A model generated the notes under the pieces. That model made no database searches. It had not been told where the DNA came from and saw only the letters and a list, made by a program, of their open reading frames with translations. Source: an uncultured Clostridia bacterium (GTDB taxonomy: Bacteria > Bacillota > Clostridia > Oscillospirales > Acutalibacteraceae). From it: a stretch of DNA of 64,000 nt. Below are positions 33,110-41,659 of the stretch, piece by piece. Location of the stretch: contig CALWIP010000027.1 in NCBI GenBank assembly GCA_944380775.1, positions 1 to 64,000 of the forward strand, written 5' to 3'. Both the position numbers and the translations under genes were made by a program. Within the stretch, counting starts at the first letter, position 1; every line of letters starts with the position of its first letter.

Positions 33110-33493
33110 ATGAGCAAATACGACAAAGAGCAGGTTCTCCGCTCCAGCGGCGTCAATGTGTTAAAATGCATGCGCTGCGGCAAGTGTTCCGGCACCTGCC
33201 CTTCCTACGATGAAATGGAATACCACCCCCATGAATTCGTCTATATGGTGGAGAAAGGCCAGATCGATAAGCTGATGGCTTCCCCCTCCATTTACAAATG
33301 CCTTTCCTGCTATGCCTGCGTGGAGCGCTGCCCCCGAGGCGTAGAACCCGCCAAGCTTGTTGAAGCGGTGCGCCTGCTGGTCATCCGCCAGCAGGGCAAG
33401 AACCACCTCAAGCCTGTGGACATCCCCGCCCTGCTGGACGAGGAAATGCCGCAGCAGGCGCTGGTCACCGCGCTTCGCAAGTACAGCAAGTAA
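33110..33493 (+). CDS. hdrC: Heterodisulfide reductase subunit C-like ferredoxin
   Basis: This 127-residue protein has two [4Fe-4S] motifs, CMRCGKCSGTCP and CLSCYACVERCP, and lacks membrane helices. HdrC passes electrons between HdrA and HdrB. The ATG at 33110 is used; a GTG at 33101 would add three residues. It lies 16 bases after hdrB and 12 before hdrA. Confidence 0.9.
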   Translation: MSKYDKEQVLRSSGVNVLKCMRCGKCSGTCPSYDEMEYHPHEFVYMVEKGQIDKLMASPSIYKCLSCYACVERCPRGVEPAKLVEAVRLLVIRQQGKNHLKPVDIPALLDEEMPQQALVTALRKYSK

Positions 33494-33505
33494 GGAGGAA
33501 GCAAA

Positions 33506-35503
33506 ATGCAAAGAATTGGCGTGTTTGTCTGCTGGTGCGGCAGCAATATTGCCGGCACGGTGGACGTGAACGCAGTTTCCGAGGCCCTGGGGCGCGAACC
33601 CGGCGTCGTTTACTCCATCAATTACCAGTACATGTGCTCCGAGGCGGGCCAGAACCTCGTCAAAGACGCAATTAAGGAGCAAAAGCTCATCGGCGTGGTC
33701 ATCTGCTCCTGCTCGCCGCGCATGCATGAGAATACGTTCCGCAAGGCGGCAGCTTCGGCGGGGCTCAACCCCTATATGGTGGAAATTGCCAATATCCGCG
33801 AGCAGTGTTCCTGGATCCATAAGGATATGCCGACCGCAACGGAAAAAGCCATCATCCTTGGGCGCGCGGCAATCGCAAAGGTTCAACTCAACGCGCCGCT
33901 CATCGCAGGGGAAAGCCCGGTTACGAAGCGGGCTCTTGTTATCGGCGGCGGCATCGCGGGCATTCAGACCGCGCTGGACATTGCAGATGCGGGCTTTGAG
34001 GTTGACATCGTCGAAAAGCAGCCGACTATCGGCGGTAAAATGACGCAGCTCGACAAGACCTTCCCTACCCTGGACTGCGCCGCCTGCATCCTGACCCCCA
34101 AAATGGTGGACTGCGCGCAGAATGAGAACATCAATATCTACGCGTACAGCGAGGTTGCCGAGGTCAAGGGCTTTGTTGGCAATTTCTCTGTGAAGATCCG
34201 TAAAAAGGCCCGCTATGTGGACGCGGAAAAGTGCACCGGCTGCGGCCTTTGCACGGAGAAGTGCCCGCAGAAAAAGGTCCCGAACGAATTCAACCTTGGC
34301 ATGGACAACCGCCGTGCAATCTATATCCCGTTTGCGCAGGCGGTGCCGAAGGTCGCGACGATCGACCCGGACTACTGCAATATGCTGAAAAACGGCAAAT
34401 GCGGCGTATGCGCCAAGGTCTGCACCGCGGGCGCTATCAATTACCAGCAGCAGGATGAGATCGTTGAGCGCGAGTACGGCGCCATTGTGGTCGCGACCGG
34501 TTACAACCCGATCTCGCTAGACAATTTTGAAGAATACGCCTATGCGCAGAGCAAGGATGTCGTGACTTCGCTGGAATTTGAGCGTTTGACGAACGCCGCG
34601 GGCCCCACCAACGGCACGCTGCTCCGCCCCTCCGACGGCAAGCACCCCCATACCATCGTCTTTGTGCAGTGCGTCGGTTCGCGCGACACGTCCGGCTGCG
34701 GCAAGCCGTACTGCTCCAAGATCTGCTGCATGTATACGGCGAAGCACGCGATGCTCACCCGCGAGAAATATCCGGACACGGACGTCTATGTCTTCTATAT
34801 CGACGTGCGTACGCCCGGCAAGAATTTTGACGAGTTTTACCGCCGCGCTGTGGAAGAATACGGCGTGCACTACATCAAGGGCATGGTCGGCAAGGTTACG
34901 CCGCGCGCCGACGGGAAACTGGAGGTTCAGGCCTCCGACCTGATCTCCAATGAGCAGCTCCACGTCGACGCCGACATGGTGGTCCTGGCGGCGGCGATTG
35001 AACCGGACAAGAGCGCGCGCCCGCTGGCGACAATGCTTACGGCCAGCATGGATACGAACGATTTCTTCACCGAAGCGCACCCGAAGCTGCGCCCGGTAGA
35101 GAGCCCGACGGCCGGCATCTTCCTCTCTGGGACCTGCCAGGGCCCGAAGGATATCCCGGAGACCGTTTCCCAGGCCGGCGCGGCTGCGGCGAAAGTCATC
35201 GGCTTGCTGGCGAAGGACAAGCTCACCTGTAACCCGTGCGTCGCGCATTCCAACGAGCTGATGTGCAACGGCTGCTCGTCTTGCGAAAAGGTTTGCCCCT
35301 ACGGCGCCATCACTTATATTGATAAGGAATTCCGGATGCCGGACCGCACAACGGCGGTCCGCCGCGTAGCGCAGGTCAATGAGGCCGTCTGCCAGGGCTG
35401 CGGCGCCTGCACCGTCGCGTGCCCGTCCGGCGCAATGGATCTCAAGGGCTTCTCGAACAGCCAAATCATGGCGGAGGTAGATGCGATATGCAACACGAAG
35501 TAA
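33506..35503 (+). CDS. hdrA: Heterodisulfide reductase subunit A-like flavoprotein (candidate bifurcating subunit)
   Basis: This 665-residue protein matches HdrA. The N-terminal iron-sulfur domain carries CWCGSNIAG and CSCSPRMH. A thioredoxin-reductase-like FAD domain follows, with VIGGGIAGIQTALD and LDCAACILTPKM. An inserted ferredoxin has CTGCGLCTEKCP and CGVCAKVC. The C-terminal two-cluster ferredoxin has CNGCSSCEKVCP and CQGCGACTVACP. The HdrA flavin is the site of electron bifurcation in HdrABC-MvhADG. That is known for methanogens and inferred here. Its last 16 bases overlap the flxD start, indicating coupled translation. Confidence 0.92.
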   Translation: MQRIGVFVCWCGSNIAGTVDVNAVSEALGREPGVVYSINYQYMCSEAGQNLVKDAIKEQKLIGVVICSCSPRMHENTFRKAAASAGLNPYMVEIANIREQCSWIHKDMPTATEKAIILGRAAIAKVQLNAPLIAGESPVTKRALVIGGGIAGIQTALDIADAGFEVDIVEKQPTIGGKMTQLDKTFPTLDCAACILTPKMVDCAQNENINIYAYSEVAEVKGFVGNFSVKIRKKARYVDAEKCTGCGLCTEKCPQKKVPNEFNLGMDNRRAIYIPFAQAVPKVATIDPDYCNMLKNGKCGVCAKVCTAGAINYQQQDEIVEREYGAIVVATGYNPISLDNFEEYAYAQSKDVVTSLEFERLTNAAGPTNGTLLRPSDGKHPHTIVFVQCVGSRDTSGCGKPYCSKICCMYTAKHAMLTREKYPDTDVYVFYIDVRTPGKNFDEFYRRAVEEYGVHYIKGMVGKVTPRADGKLEVQASDLISNEQLHVDADMVVLAAAIEPDKSARPLATMLTASMDTNDFFTEAHPKLRPVESPTAGIFLSGTCQGPKDIPETVSQAGAAAAKVIGLLAKDKLTCNPCVAHSNELMCNGCSSCEKVCPYGAITYIDKEFRMPDRTTAVRRVAQVNEAVCQGCGACTVACPSGAMDLKGFSNSQIMAEVDAICNTK

Positions 35504-35928
35504 AAGAATTCAAGCCGAAGATCGTCGCGTTTTGCTGCAACTGGTGCTCTTACGCGGGCGCCGATTTGGCGGGGACAAACCGCCTGAACTACCCCGCCGA
35601 CGTGAAGATTATCCGCGTCCCCTGCTCCTGCCGTGTGAACCCGATGTTCATCCTGCGCGCGTTCCAGCGCGGCGCGGACGGCGTCATCCTCTGCGGCTGT
35701 CACCCGGGCGACTGCCACTACACCACCGGCAACTACTACACCCGCCGCCGTATGACGCTGCTGTTCTCCATGCTCGATTATCTCGGCATTGAAAAGGAGC
35801 GCACCCGCGTGGAGTGGGTCTCCGCTGCGGAGGGCGCGAAATTCGCCGCCACAATGAACGAATTTGTGGCCGCCGTGACCAAGCTGGGCGAGAATAAGAG
35901 ATTGGAGGACCTGAGATGCAAGAAGTAA
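35488..35928 (+). CDS. flxD: MvhD/FlxD-like [2Fe-2S] electron-transfer subunit
   Basis: This 146-residue protein has the MvhD cysteine set CCNWCSYAGAD, PCSCRV and CGCHPGDCHY. It connects the NADH-oxidising Flx module, or in methanogens a hydrogenase, to HdrA. The ATG at 35488 lies within the end of hdrA, and the gene end overlaps flxC by 13 bases. No hydrogenase genes are present, and FlxA to FlxC follow, so NAD(P)H is the likely donor. Confidence 0.9.
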   Translation: MQHEVKEFKPKIVAFCCNWCSYAGADLAGTNRLNYPADVKIIRVPCSCRVNPMFILRAFQRGADGVILCGCHPGDCHYTTGNYYTRRRMTLLFSMLDYLGIEKERTRVEWVSAAEGAKFAATMNEFVAAVTKLGENKRLEDLRCKK

Positions 35929-36887
35929 TCATTGCAAAAGCGAAGGAGCTGCTGCAGAACTCGACCGTCAATCGCGTCCTGGGCTGGAAGGCCGGCGAAT
36001 TTGTGTACGACGTGACCCCCGCGGTTTTTACGAGTGTGGAAGAGTTGGAAGACGGCTTTGTCGCCAATGATTTCTGCGGGAATAACCTTTCCAAATACCT
36101 GATCAAAGAATCCCGCAAGCCGGGCAAGGTTCTGGTGTTTCTCAAGCCGTGCGACACTTATAGCTTTAACCAGCTCATTAAGGAGCACCGCATTGTGCGC
36201 GAGAACGTCTACGCGGTCGGCATCCCCTGCGACGGCAAAACCGACGGGGAGGCGCTCAAGGCCAAGGGCTTCAAGGGGATCCTCGGTATTTCTTCCGAAG
36301 GGGATCAGTTTGTGGTGGAGACGCTCTACGGCAAAGAGGCCGTCGCAAAGAAGGACGTCCTGCCGGAGCGCTGCTTGAATTGCAAGAGCAAGAAGCATGT
36401 CGCCTACGACGAGCTCATCGGCGAGGAAGGCGAGGTGCTGGACAGCCACCGCTTTGATATGGTGGCCAAGCTGGAGGCGATGACCCCCGATGAGCGCTTT
36501 GCGTTCTGGCGCGGCGAGCTTTCCCGCTGCATCCGTTGCAATGCTTGCCGCAACGTCTGCCCTGCATGCTCCTGTGAAAAATGCGTGTTTGACAACGACG
36601 CCTCCGGCATTGCGCAGAAGGCCGCCGCAGACAGCTTTGAAGAGAATATGTTCCACATCATCCGGGCGTTCCATGTGGCCGGCCGCTGCACCGACTGCGG
36701 CGAGTGCTCCCGTGTTTGCCCGCAGAATATTCCGCTGCATTTGCTGAACCGCAAGTTCATTAAGGATATTGACGCGTTCTACGGCGACTACCAGGCCGGC
36801 GAGGATACGGAAAGCCGCGCCCCGCTGACGAATTTCACAGAGGGCGACGTGGAACCCAGCATCGTATATGAAAGGGAGGGGAACTAA
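35916..36887 (+). CDS. flxC: FlxC-like iron-sulfur protein
   Basis: This 323-residue protein has an N-terminal domain resembling FrhB/FdhB-type subunits (LVFLKPCDTYSFNQ, VGIPCDGKTDGE, CLNCKSKKH). A C-terminal dicluster ferredoxin follows, with CIRCNACRNVCPAC and CTDCGECSRVCP. In Desulfovibrio vulgaris, FlxB and FlxC form the iron-sulfur arm of the Flx NADH dehydrogenase attached to HdrABC. Gene order and overlaps with flxD fit that complex. The C/B labels follow gene order and could be swapped. Confidence 0.8.
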   Translation: MQEVIIAKAKELLQNSTVNRVLGWKAGEFVYDVTPAVFTSVEELEDGFVANDFCGNNLSKYLIKESRKPGKVLVFLKPCDTYSFNQLIKEHRIVRENVYAVGIPCDGKTDGEALKAKGFKGILGISSEGDQFVVETLYGKEAVAKKDVLPERCLNCKSKKHVAYDELIGEEGEVLDSHRFDMVAKLEAMTPDERFAFWRGELSRCIRCNACRNVCPACSCEKCVFDNDASGIAQKAAADSFEENMFHIIRAFHVAGRCTDCGECSRVCPQNIPLHLLNRKFIKDIDAFYGDYQAGEDTESRAPLTNFTEGDVEPSIVYEREGN

Positions 36888-36891
36888 CGCC

Positions 36892-37920
36892 ATGTGGAAG
36901 ATTTCCCTGACAAAACTGGACGACCTGTTCGCCGCCGTTGCGGCAGACCGCGCGCTCTACCTCCCGGTAGACGATGAAAAAAGCGGCCAAGCGAAATACA
37001 AGAAGTGGACGGAAGGCGCAAAGCTGAGCCAGGCGCTCAATACCGTGCGCAGCGCAAAGGATTTTTTCTTCCCGCAGACCGAAAACCTTGTTGATTTTAA
37101 GGTCAAAGGAAAGGAAATCGAGATTATCGACCCGCGCACCGAGCATGAGAATTTTGTCATTTTCGGTGTGCGTGCCTGCGACGCCCGCAGCTTTACCATC
37201 TTGGATAAGGTTTTCCTGGTAGACCCGGTGGATACCTACTATCAGTCGCGCCGCGAGCACGGTATTGTTGTGACGATGGCCTGCACCCGCCCGGAGGAAA
37301 CCTGCTTCTGCACGAGCTTTGGCATTGACCCGGCCCGCCCGGAGGGCGACGTGAGCTGCTGGATGGACGGCGAAAACCTCTACTTCACTGTCTTGACGGA
37401 GAAGGGCGCGCCGTTCCTCGAGCTGGCGAAGCCGCTCGCCGAAGAATGCGGCGAAGAGGCCGTTGCGGCGCAGCAGGAAGCGACCGGCGCGCTGATGAGC
37501 AAGCTGCCGCTCGCGACGTTCTCCACCAAGAGTTTCGGCGGGGACGTGCTGCTCAAGGTGTTCGACTCCCCTAAGTGGGCAAGCCTCTCAGAGAGTTGCT
37601 TGGGCTGCGGCACCTGTACATTCGTGTGCCCCACCTGCCAGTGCTATGACATCCGGGATTTTGACACCGGGAACGGCGTTACCCGCTTCCGCTGCTGGGA
37701 TTCCTGCATGTACTCCGATTTTACAAAGATGGCCAGCGGGAACCCGCGCCTCACGCAGTTGGAGCGTTTCCGCCAGCGGTTTATGCACAAGCTGGTCTAT
37801 TTCCCCGCAAACAATGACGGGGAATACGGCTGTGTTGGCTGCGGCCGCTGCCTCTCGAAGTGCCCCATCTCCATGAATATTGTGAAGGTTGCGAAAACAC
37901 TGGAGGGAGATATCAAATGA
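36892..37920 (+). CDS. flxB: FlxB-like iron-sulfur protein (anaerobic sulfite reductase A-like)
   Basis: This 342-residue protein resembles AsrA/HycB-type electron carriers. The N-terminal domain has FGVRACDARSF and MACTRPEETCFC, and the C-terminal dicluster ferredoxin has CLGCGTCTFVCPTC and CVGCGRCLSKCP. It should relay electrons between FlxA and FlxC/FlxD. The ATG at 36892 has AGGGAGGGG upstream, four bases after flxC, and the stop overlaps the flxA start (ATGA). Confidence 0.82.
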   Translation: MWKISLTKLDDLFAAVAADRALYLPVDDEKSGQAKYKKWTEGAKLSQALNTVRSAKDFFFPQTENLVDFKVKGKEIEIIDPRTEHENFVIFGVRACDARSFTILDKVFLVDPVDTYYQSRREHGIVVTMACTRPEETCFCTSFGIDPARPEGDVSCWMDGENLYFTVLTEKGAPFLELAKPLAEECGEEAVAAQQEATGALMSKLPLATFSTKSFGGDVLLKVFDSPKWASLSESCLGCGTCTFVCPTCQCYDIRDFDTGNGVTRFRCWDSCMYSDFTKMASGNPRLTQLERFRQRFMHKLVYFPANNDGEYGCVGCGRCLSKCPISMNIVKVAKTLEGDIK

Positions 37921-38744
37921 ACGCTGAAACTTTGATCCCCAAGATTGGCGTGGTTACAGATATCCGTGTCGATACCCCGGATATCAAGACGTTCCGGGTA
38001 GTCGGCATGGATGGCAAAAAGGTCTTTGAACACAAACCCGGCCAGTGCGCCATGCTTTCCATCCCCGGCGTCGGGGAAGCGATGTTCTCGATTACCTCCT
38101 CCCCCACGCTGGAAGAATACATGGAGTTTTCCATTAAAAAGTGCGGATGCCTGACCTCCTGGCTCCACGCAATGGACGTCGGCCAGCAAATTACGATCCG
38201 CGGCCCGTATGGCAACGGCTTCCCGGTAGACACCGAATTCACCGGGAAGGACCTGCTGTTTGTCGCGGGCGGCGTCGGCCTGGCTCCTCTGCATTCCGTC
38301 ATCAATTACTGCCGCGCCAAGCGGGAAAAATACGGCAGGATCCGCATTGTCTATGGTTCCCGCTCGAAGGACGACCTGCTCGATTACCAGGAGATCCTCA
38401 ACGAATGGATGGCAGACCCGGGCATCGAGGTCAACCTTACCATAGACCGCGAGCAGGAAGGCTGGGACGGCCATGTTGGCTTTGTCCCTAATTTCGTCAA
38501 GGAGCTGAACCCGGACACTGGGATGACGGTTGTCCTCTGCGGCCCGCCGGTAATGATCAAATTTACGCTGCAGGGCCTTAAGGAACTCGGTTTTGAGGAG
38601 ACGCAGGTCTACACCACGATGGAGTTGCGCATGAAGTGCGGCGTCGGGAAATGCGGGCGCTGCAACATTGGTAACAAATACGTCTGCAAGGACGGCCCGG
38701 TCTTCCGCTTTGACCAACTGGACGAGCTTCCCAACGAGTATTAA
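37917..38744 (+). CDS. flxA: FlxA-like NAD(P)H:FAD oxidoreductase subunit
   Basis: This 275-residue protein is a ferredoxin-NADP-reductase-fold subunit. An FAD-binding barrel with GEAMFSITSS is followed by an NAD(P)-binding domain with FVAGGVGLAPLHSV and CGPPVMI, and a [2Fe-2S] site near the end made of CGVGKCGRCNIG and CKDGP. AsrB and dihydroorotate dehydrogenase PyrK have the same fold, but the hdr/flx neighbours favour FlxA. It is the entry point for NAD(P)H electrons. Translation is coupled to flxB. Confidence 0.88.
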   Translation: MNAETLIPKIGVVTDIRVDTPDIKTFRVVGMDGKKVFEHKPGQCAMLSIPGVGEAMFSITSSPTLEEYMEFSIKKCGCLTSWLHAMDVGQQITIRGPYGNGFPVDTEFTGKDLLFVAGGVGLAPLHSVINYCRAKREKYGRIRIVYGSRSKDDLLDYQEILNEWMADPGIEVNLTIDREQEGWDGHVGFVPNFVKELNPDTGMTVVLCGPPVMIKFTLQGLKELGFEETQVYTTMELRMKCGVGKCGRCNIGNKYVCKDGPVFRFDQLDELPNEY

Positions 38745-38761
38745 AAAGGAGAGGATCCCAA

Positions 38762-39436
38762 ATGGAAACGATGGTTCATATTTTTTTGATGGGGAAACAA
38801 TATGAAGTCCCCTCCAACCTGACCATTATGAAGGCGATGGAATACGCTGGTTACCAGTTGATCCGCGGGTGCGGTTGCCGTAATGGCTTCTGCGGCGCTT
38901 GTGCGACAATCTACCGCATCAAAGGCGACAGCGAACTGAAGGTTTGCCTGGCCTGCCAGACCAAGGTCGAAGAAAACATGTACATTGCCACGCTGCCGTT
39001 CTTCCCGCTGGTCAAGCAGGTATACGACATTGAGAAGGTCTCCCCTACACAGCAGATTATGATGCAGCTGTATCCGGAAATCTACGCCTGCATCGGCTGC
39101 AACGCCTGCACCAAGAGCTGCACGCAGGAGCTCAACGTCATGCAGTATATTGCCTATGCGCAGCGCGGTGATTTTGAAAAATGCGCCGAGGAATCGTTTG
39201 ACTGCGTGATGTGCGGGGTCTGCTCCTCCCGCTGCCCGGCCGGGATTTCCCACCCGCAGGTCGCGATGCTGGCCCGCCGCCTGAACGGCAAATACCTTGC
39301 CCCAAAAACGCAGCACCTGGAGGACCGCGTCCGCGAGATCCAAAACGGCGACTTCCAAGAGCTGTTGGAAAGCCTGATGCAGAAGCCCCTGGAAGAGATG
39401 CAGGAACTTTACAACCACAGAGAGATCGAACAATAA
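38762..39436 (+). CDS. frdB: Fumarate reductase/succinate dehydrogenase iron-sulfur subunit-like
   Basis: This 224-residue protein has the FrdB/SdhB layout. A plant-type [2Fe-2S] domain at the N-terminus (Cys37, Cys39, Cys44, Cys47, then CLAC near 62-65) is followed by a dicluster region with CIGCNACTKSC and CVMCGVCSSRCP. Both later motifs keep four cysteines, so two [4Fe-4S] clusters are possible rather than one [3Fe-4S]. There is no CCG domain, unlike TfrB of methanogens; the separate HdrB could supply that function. It pairs with the flavoprotein gene 13 bases downstream. No membrane-anchor subunit genes follow. Confidence 0.85.
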   Translation: METMVHIFLMGKQYEVPSNLTIMKAMEYAGYQLIRGCGCRNGFCGACATIYRIKGDSELKVCLACQTKVEENMYIATLPFFPLVKQVYDIEKVSPTQQIMMQLYPEIYACIGCNACTKSCTQELNVMQYIAYAQRGDFEKCAEESFDCVMCGVCSSRCPAGISHPQVAMLARRLNGKYLAPKTQHLEDRVREIQNGDFQELLESLMQKPLEEMQELYNHREIEQ

Positions 39437-39449
39437 GGAGGGCCCGTTC

Positions 39450-41045
39450 ATGTACACGAAAGAAATGCTGGAATCCATGAAAAAAGTGGAGGCCAACCGG
39501 GAAGCCAACGCGGTACTGGAACCCAGAAGAATGACCGCGGAGGAAAAGGATACCCTCCTGAAGACCTACCATCCTGACTACAAGCAGGAAGAGTTTGACG
39601 TGCTGAAGATCGGCCCGAATAAAGGCGAAAAGGTTCCGAAGGAGCTTGCCGCCCTGTTGCAGGCGAACAGCCGCATTCAAGCGGAGGAGATCGACTTGAG
39701 CCGGGTCGATTACGACGTGGACGTCCTCATCATTGGCGGCGGCGGCGCGGGCGCTTCCGCGGCGATTGAAGCGGACAATGCCGGCGCGAAGGCGATGATC
39801 GTCACGAAGCTGCGTATTGGCGACGCCAACACCATGATGGCGGAAGGCGGCATCCAGGCGGCGGACAAGCCGAACGACAGCCCTGCCATCCACTACCTGG
39901 ACGCGTTCGGCGGCGGCCATTTTGCCGCGAAACCGGAGCTGCTCTACAAGTTGGTCACGGAAGCGCCGGAGGCCATCCTCTGGCTCAACGAGCTCGGCGT
40001 GGAATTTGACAAAGCGCCCGACGGCACAATGATCACCACCCACGGCGGCGGTACTTCCCGCAAGAGGATGCACGCGGCGAAGGACTATTCCGGCGCGGAA
40101 ATCATGCGCACGCTGCGCGACGAAGTGCTCAACCGTGAGATCCCGGTTGTCGATTTCACCGCAGCAATCGAACTGATCCTGGACGAAAACGGCAAGGCGG
40201 CCGGCGCCGTGCTCCTGAACATGGAGACGCAGGAGATCCTCATCGCGCGCGCAAAAACGGTCGTCATTGCCACCGGTGGCGCGGGACGCCTGCACTACCA
40301 GGGCTTCCCCACCTCGAACCACTACGGCGCGACGGCTGACGGCCTGGTGCTGGCGTACCGTGCCGGCGCGAAGCTGCTGTACGCTGACACGCTGCAATAC
40401 CATCCCACTGGCGCGGCGTATCCGGAGCAGATCTTCGGCGCGCTTGTCACAGAGAAGGTCCGCTCGCTCGGCGCAAAACTCGTCAATGTGGACGGCGAGG
40501 TCTTCATGCACCCGCTGGAGACGCGCGACGTTTCCGCCGCCTCCATCATCCGGGAATGCAAAGCGCGCGGCAAGGGCGTTGCAACGCCGGAAGGCATGGG
40601 CGTCTGGCTTGACACGCCGATGATCGAGCTCAAGGGCGGCGAAGGCACGATTGAGAAGCGCATTCCGGCGATGATGCGCATGTTTGGCAAATATGATATC
40701 GATATCCGCAAGCAGCCGATCCTCGTCTACCCGACCCTGCACTACCAGAACGGCGGCATTGATATCTCGAGCGACGGCCAGAGCGGCGTGGAAAACCTGT
40801 TTGTAGCGGGCGAGGCTGTCGGTGGCATCCACGGGCGTAACCGTCTGATGGGCAATTCCCTGCTGGACGTCGTCGTGTTCGGCCGCAATGCGGGCCGCAG
40901 CGCCGCTGCTAAGGCGAAGGACGTGACGGTTGGCACGCTGACGCTCTCCCATGTGGACGCGTTTGCGAAGGAAATGAAGGACGCCGGGATCACCAGCGAC
41001 ATCGTTTCCCCGAAGCTGTTGCCGGATTACCGCCGGACGAAATAA
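39450..41045 (+). CDS. frdA: Fumarate reductase/succinate dehydrogenase-type flavoprotein subunit
   Basis: This 531-residue FAD protein has a 90-residue N-terminal extension before the dinucleotide fold (LIIGGGGAGASAAIEA). Active-site elements of fumarate reductases are present: LQYHPTGAA (substrate His), ETRDVSAASI (proton-shuttle Arg), LHYQNGGI (second His) and GGIHGRNRLMGNSLLD (substrate Arg). The His that binds FAD covalently in SdhA/FrdA (SHT before AxGGI) is replaced by Asn127 in DANTMMAEGGI, so FAD should be non-covalent. L-aspartate oxidase also lacks that His, but the FrdB partner and neighbours favour fumarate reduction. The start is ATG 39450 after AAGGAGG. Confidence 0.87.
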   Translation: MYTKEMLESMKKVEANREANAVLEPRRMTAEEKDTLLKTYHPDYKQEEFDVLKIGPNKGEKVPKELAALLQANSRIQAEEIDLSRVDYDVDVLIIGGGGAGASAAIEADNAGAKAMIVTKLRIGDANTMMAEGGIQAADKPNDSPAIHYLDAFGGGHFAAKPELLYKLVTEAPEAILWLNELGVEFDKAPDGTMITTHGGGTSRKRMHAAKDYSGAEIMRTLRDEVLNREIPVVDFTAAIELILDENGKAAGAVLLNMETQEILIARAKTVVIATGGAGRLHYQGFPTSNHYGATADGLVLAYRAGAKLLYADTLQYHPTGAAYPEQIFGALVTEKVRSLGAKLVNVDGEVFMHPLETRDVSAASIIRECKARGKGVATPEGMGVWLDTPMIELKGGEGTIEKRIPAMMRMFGKYDIDIRKQPILVYPTLHYQNGGIDISSDGQSGVENLFVAGEAVGGIHGRNRLMGNSLLDVVVFGRNAGRSAAAKAKDVTVGTLTLSHVDAFAKEMKDAGITSDIVSPKLLPDYRRTK

Positions 41046-41082
41046 ATTTTCCTATCATCAAACAAATTGGGAGGAAAGAACC

Positions 41083-41373
41083 ATGCCTTCTGTAGCAGAA
41101 GTTTTTGAAACAATTATGATTATCAGCTTCGGCATTTCCTGGCCGTTGTCGATCATCCGCTCTGTGCGGTCCCGCTCTACCAAGGGAAAGAGCGTTCTCT
41201 TTTCGATCTTCATTGCCATCGGTTACATTTGCGGCATTATCTCCAAATGCATCACCCATACTTATAACCTCGCGTTTTGGTTCTATTTCCCGAACGTCAT
41301 TATGGTTTGCACGGATATCTGCCTGTACTTCCGCAACCGCGCGATTGAACGCCGCGAGGAAGGCAAAAAATAA
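41083..41373 (+). CDS. Small PQ-loop/SemiSWEET-like membrane protein
   Basis: This 96-residue protein has about three hydrophobic helices and a Pro-containing WPLSIIRSVRSRSTKGKS motif like the PQ-loop of SemiSWEET-type proteins, followed by a conserved-looking GYICGIISK helix. GGGAGGAAAG precedes the ATG. It is 37 bases after frdA, so it belongs to the same transcript. PQ-loop proteins move small solutes; whether this one handles a C4-dicarboxylate or has another role is open. Confidence 0.68.
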   Translation: MPSVAEVFETIMIISFGISWPLSIIRSVRSRSTKGKSVLFSIFIAIGYICGIISKCITHTYNLAFWFYFPNVIMVCTDICLYFRNRAIERREEGKK

Positions 41374-41394
41374 TTGCTTTAGGAGGTCATTCCT

Positions 41395-41637
41395 ATGAAA
41401 ATTACGGTATGTTTGGGCAGCGCCTGCCATGTCAAGGGTTCTCATCAGGTGTTGGAATCCATCCAGCGGTTAATCAAGGCGCACCATGTGGAAGATCAGA
41501 TCGAGCTGGCGGGGACCTTCTGCACCGGGAACTGCGACAAAGGGGTCTGCGTCACGGTGGACGGGAACCTGATCAGCTTTTCTCCCAACAATGTGGAAGA
41601 ACTCTTTGAGAAAGAGATCCTTGCAAAATTGCAATAA
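41395..41637 (+). CDS. NuoE-like thioredoxin-fold [2Fe-2S] ferredoxin
   Basis: This is an 80-residue protein consisting only of the thioredoxin-like ferredoxin domain. Cysteine spacing CLGSAC (Cx4C) and CTGNC (Cx3C) matches the [2Fe-2S] site of NuoE and HydC-type subunits. GGAGG precedes the ATG. It is the last gene before a strong terminator and could be an extra electron carrier for the Hdr/Flx/Frd machinery. Confidence 0.85.
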   Translation: MKITVCLGSACHVKGSHQVLESIQRLIKAHHVEDQIELAGTFCTGNCDKGVCVTVDGNLISFSPNNVEELFEKEILAKLQ

Positions 41638-41659
41638 TCAAAGCCGGAAAGTTGCGAAA

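Noticed and set aside
39450..41045. L-aspartate oxidase (NadB) instead of a fumarate reductase flavoprotein
   Set aside because: Lack of the covalent-FAD His fits NadB, but the adjacent FrdB, missing nadA/nadC and the 90-residue extension argue for fumarate reductase.
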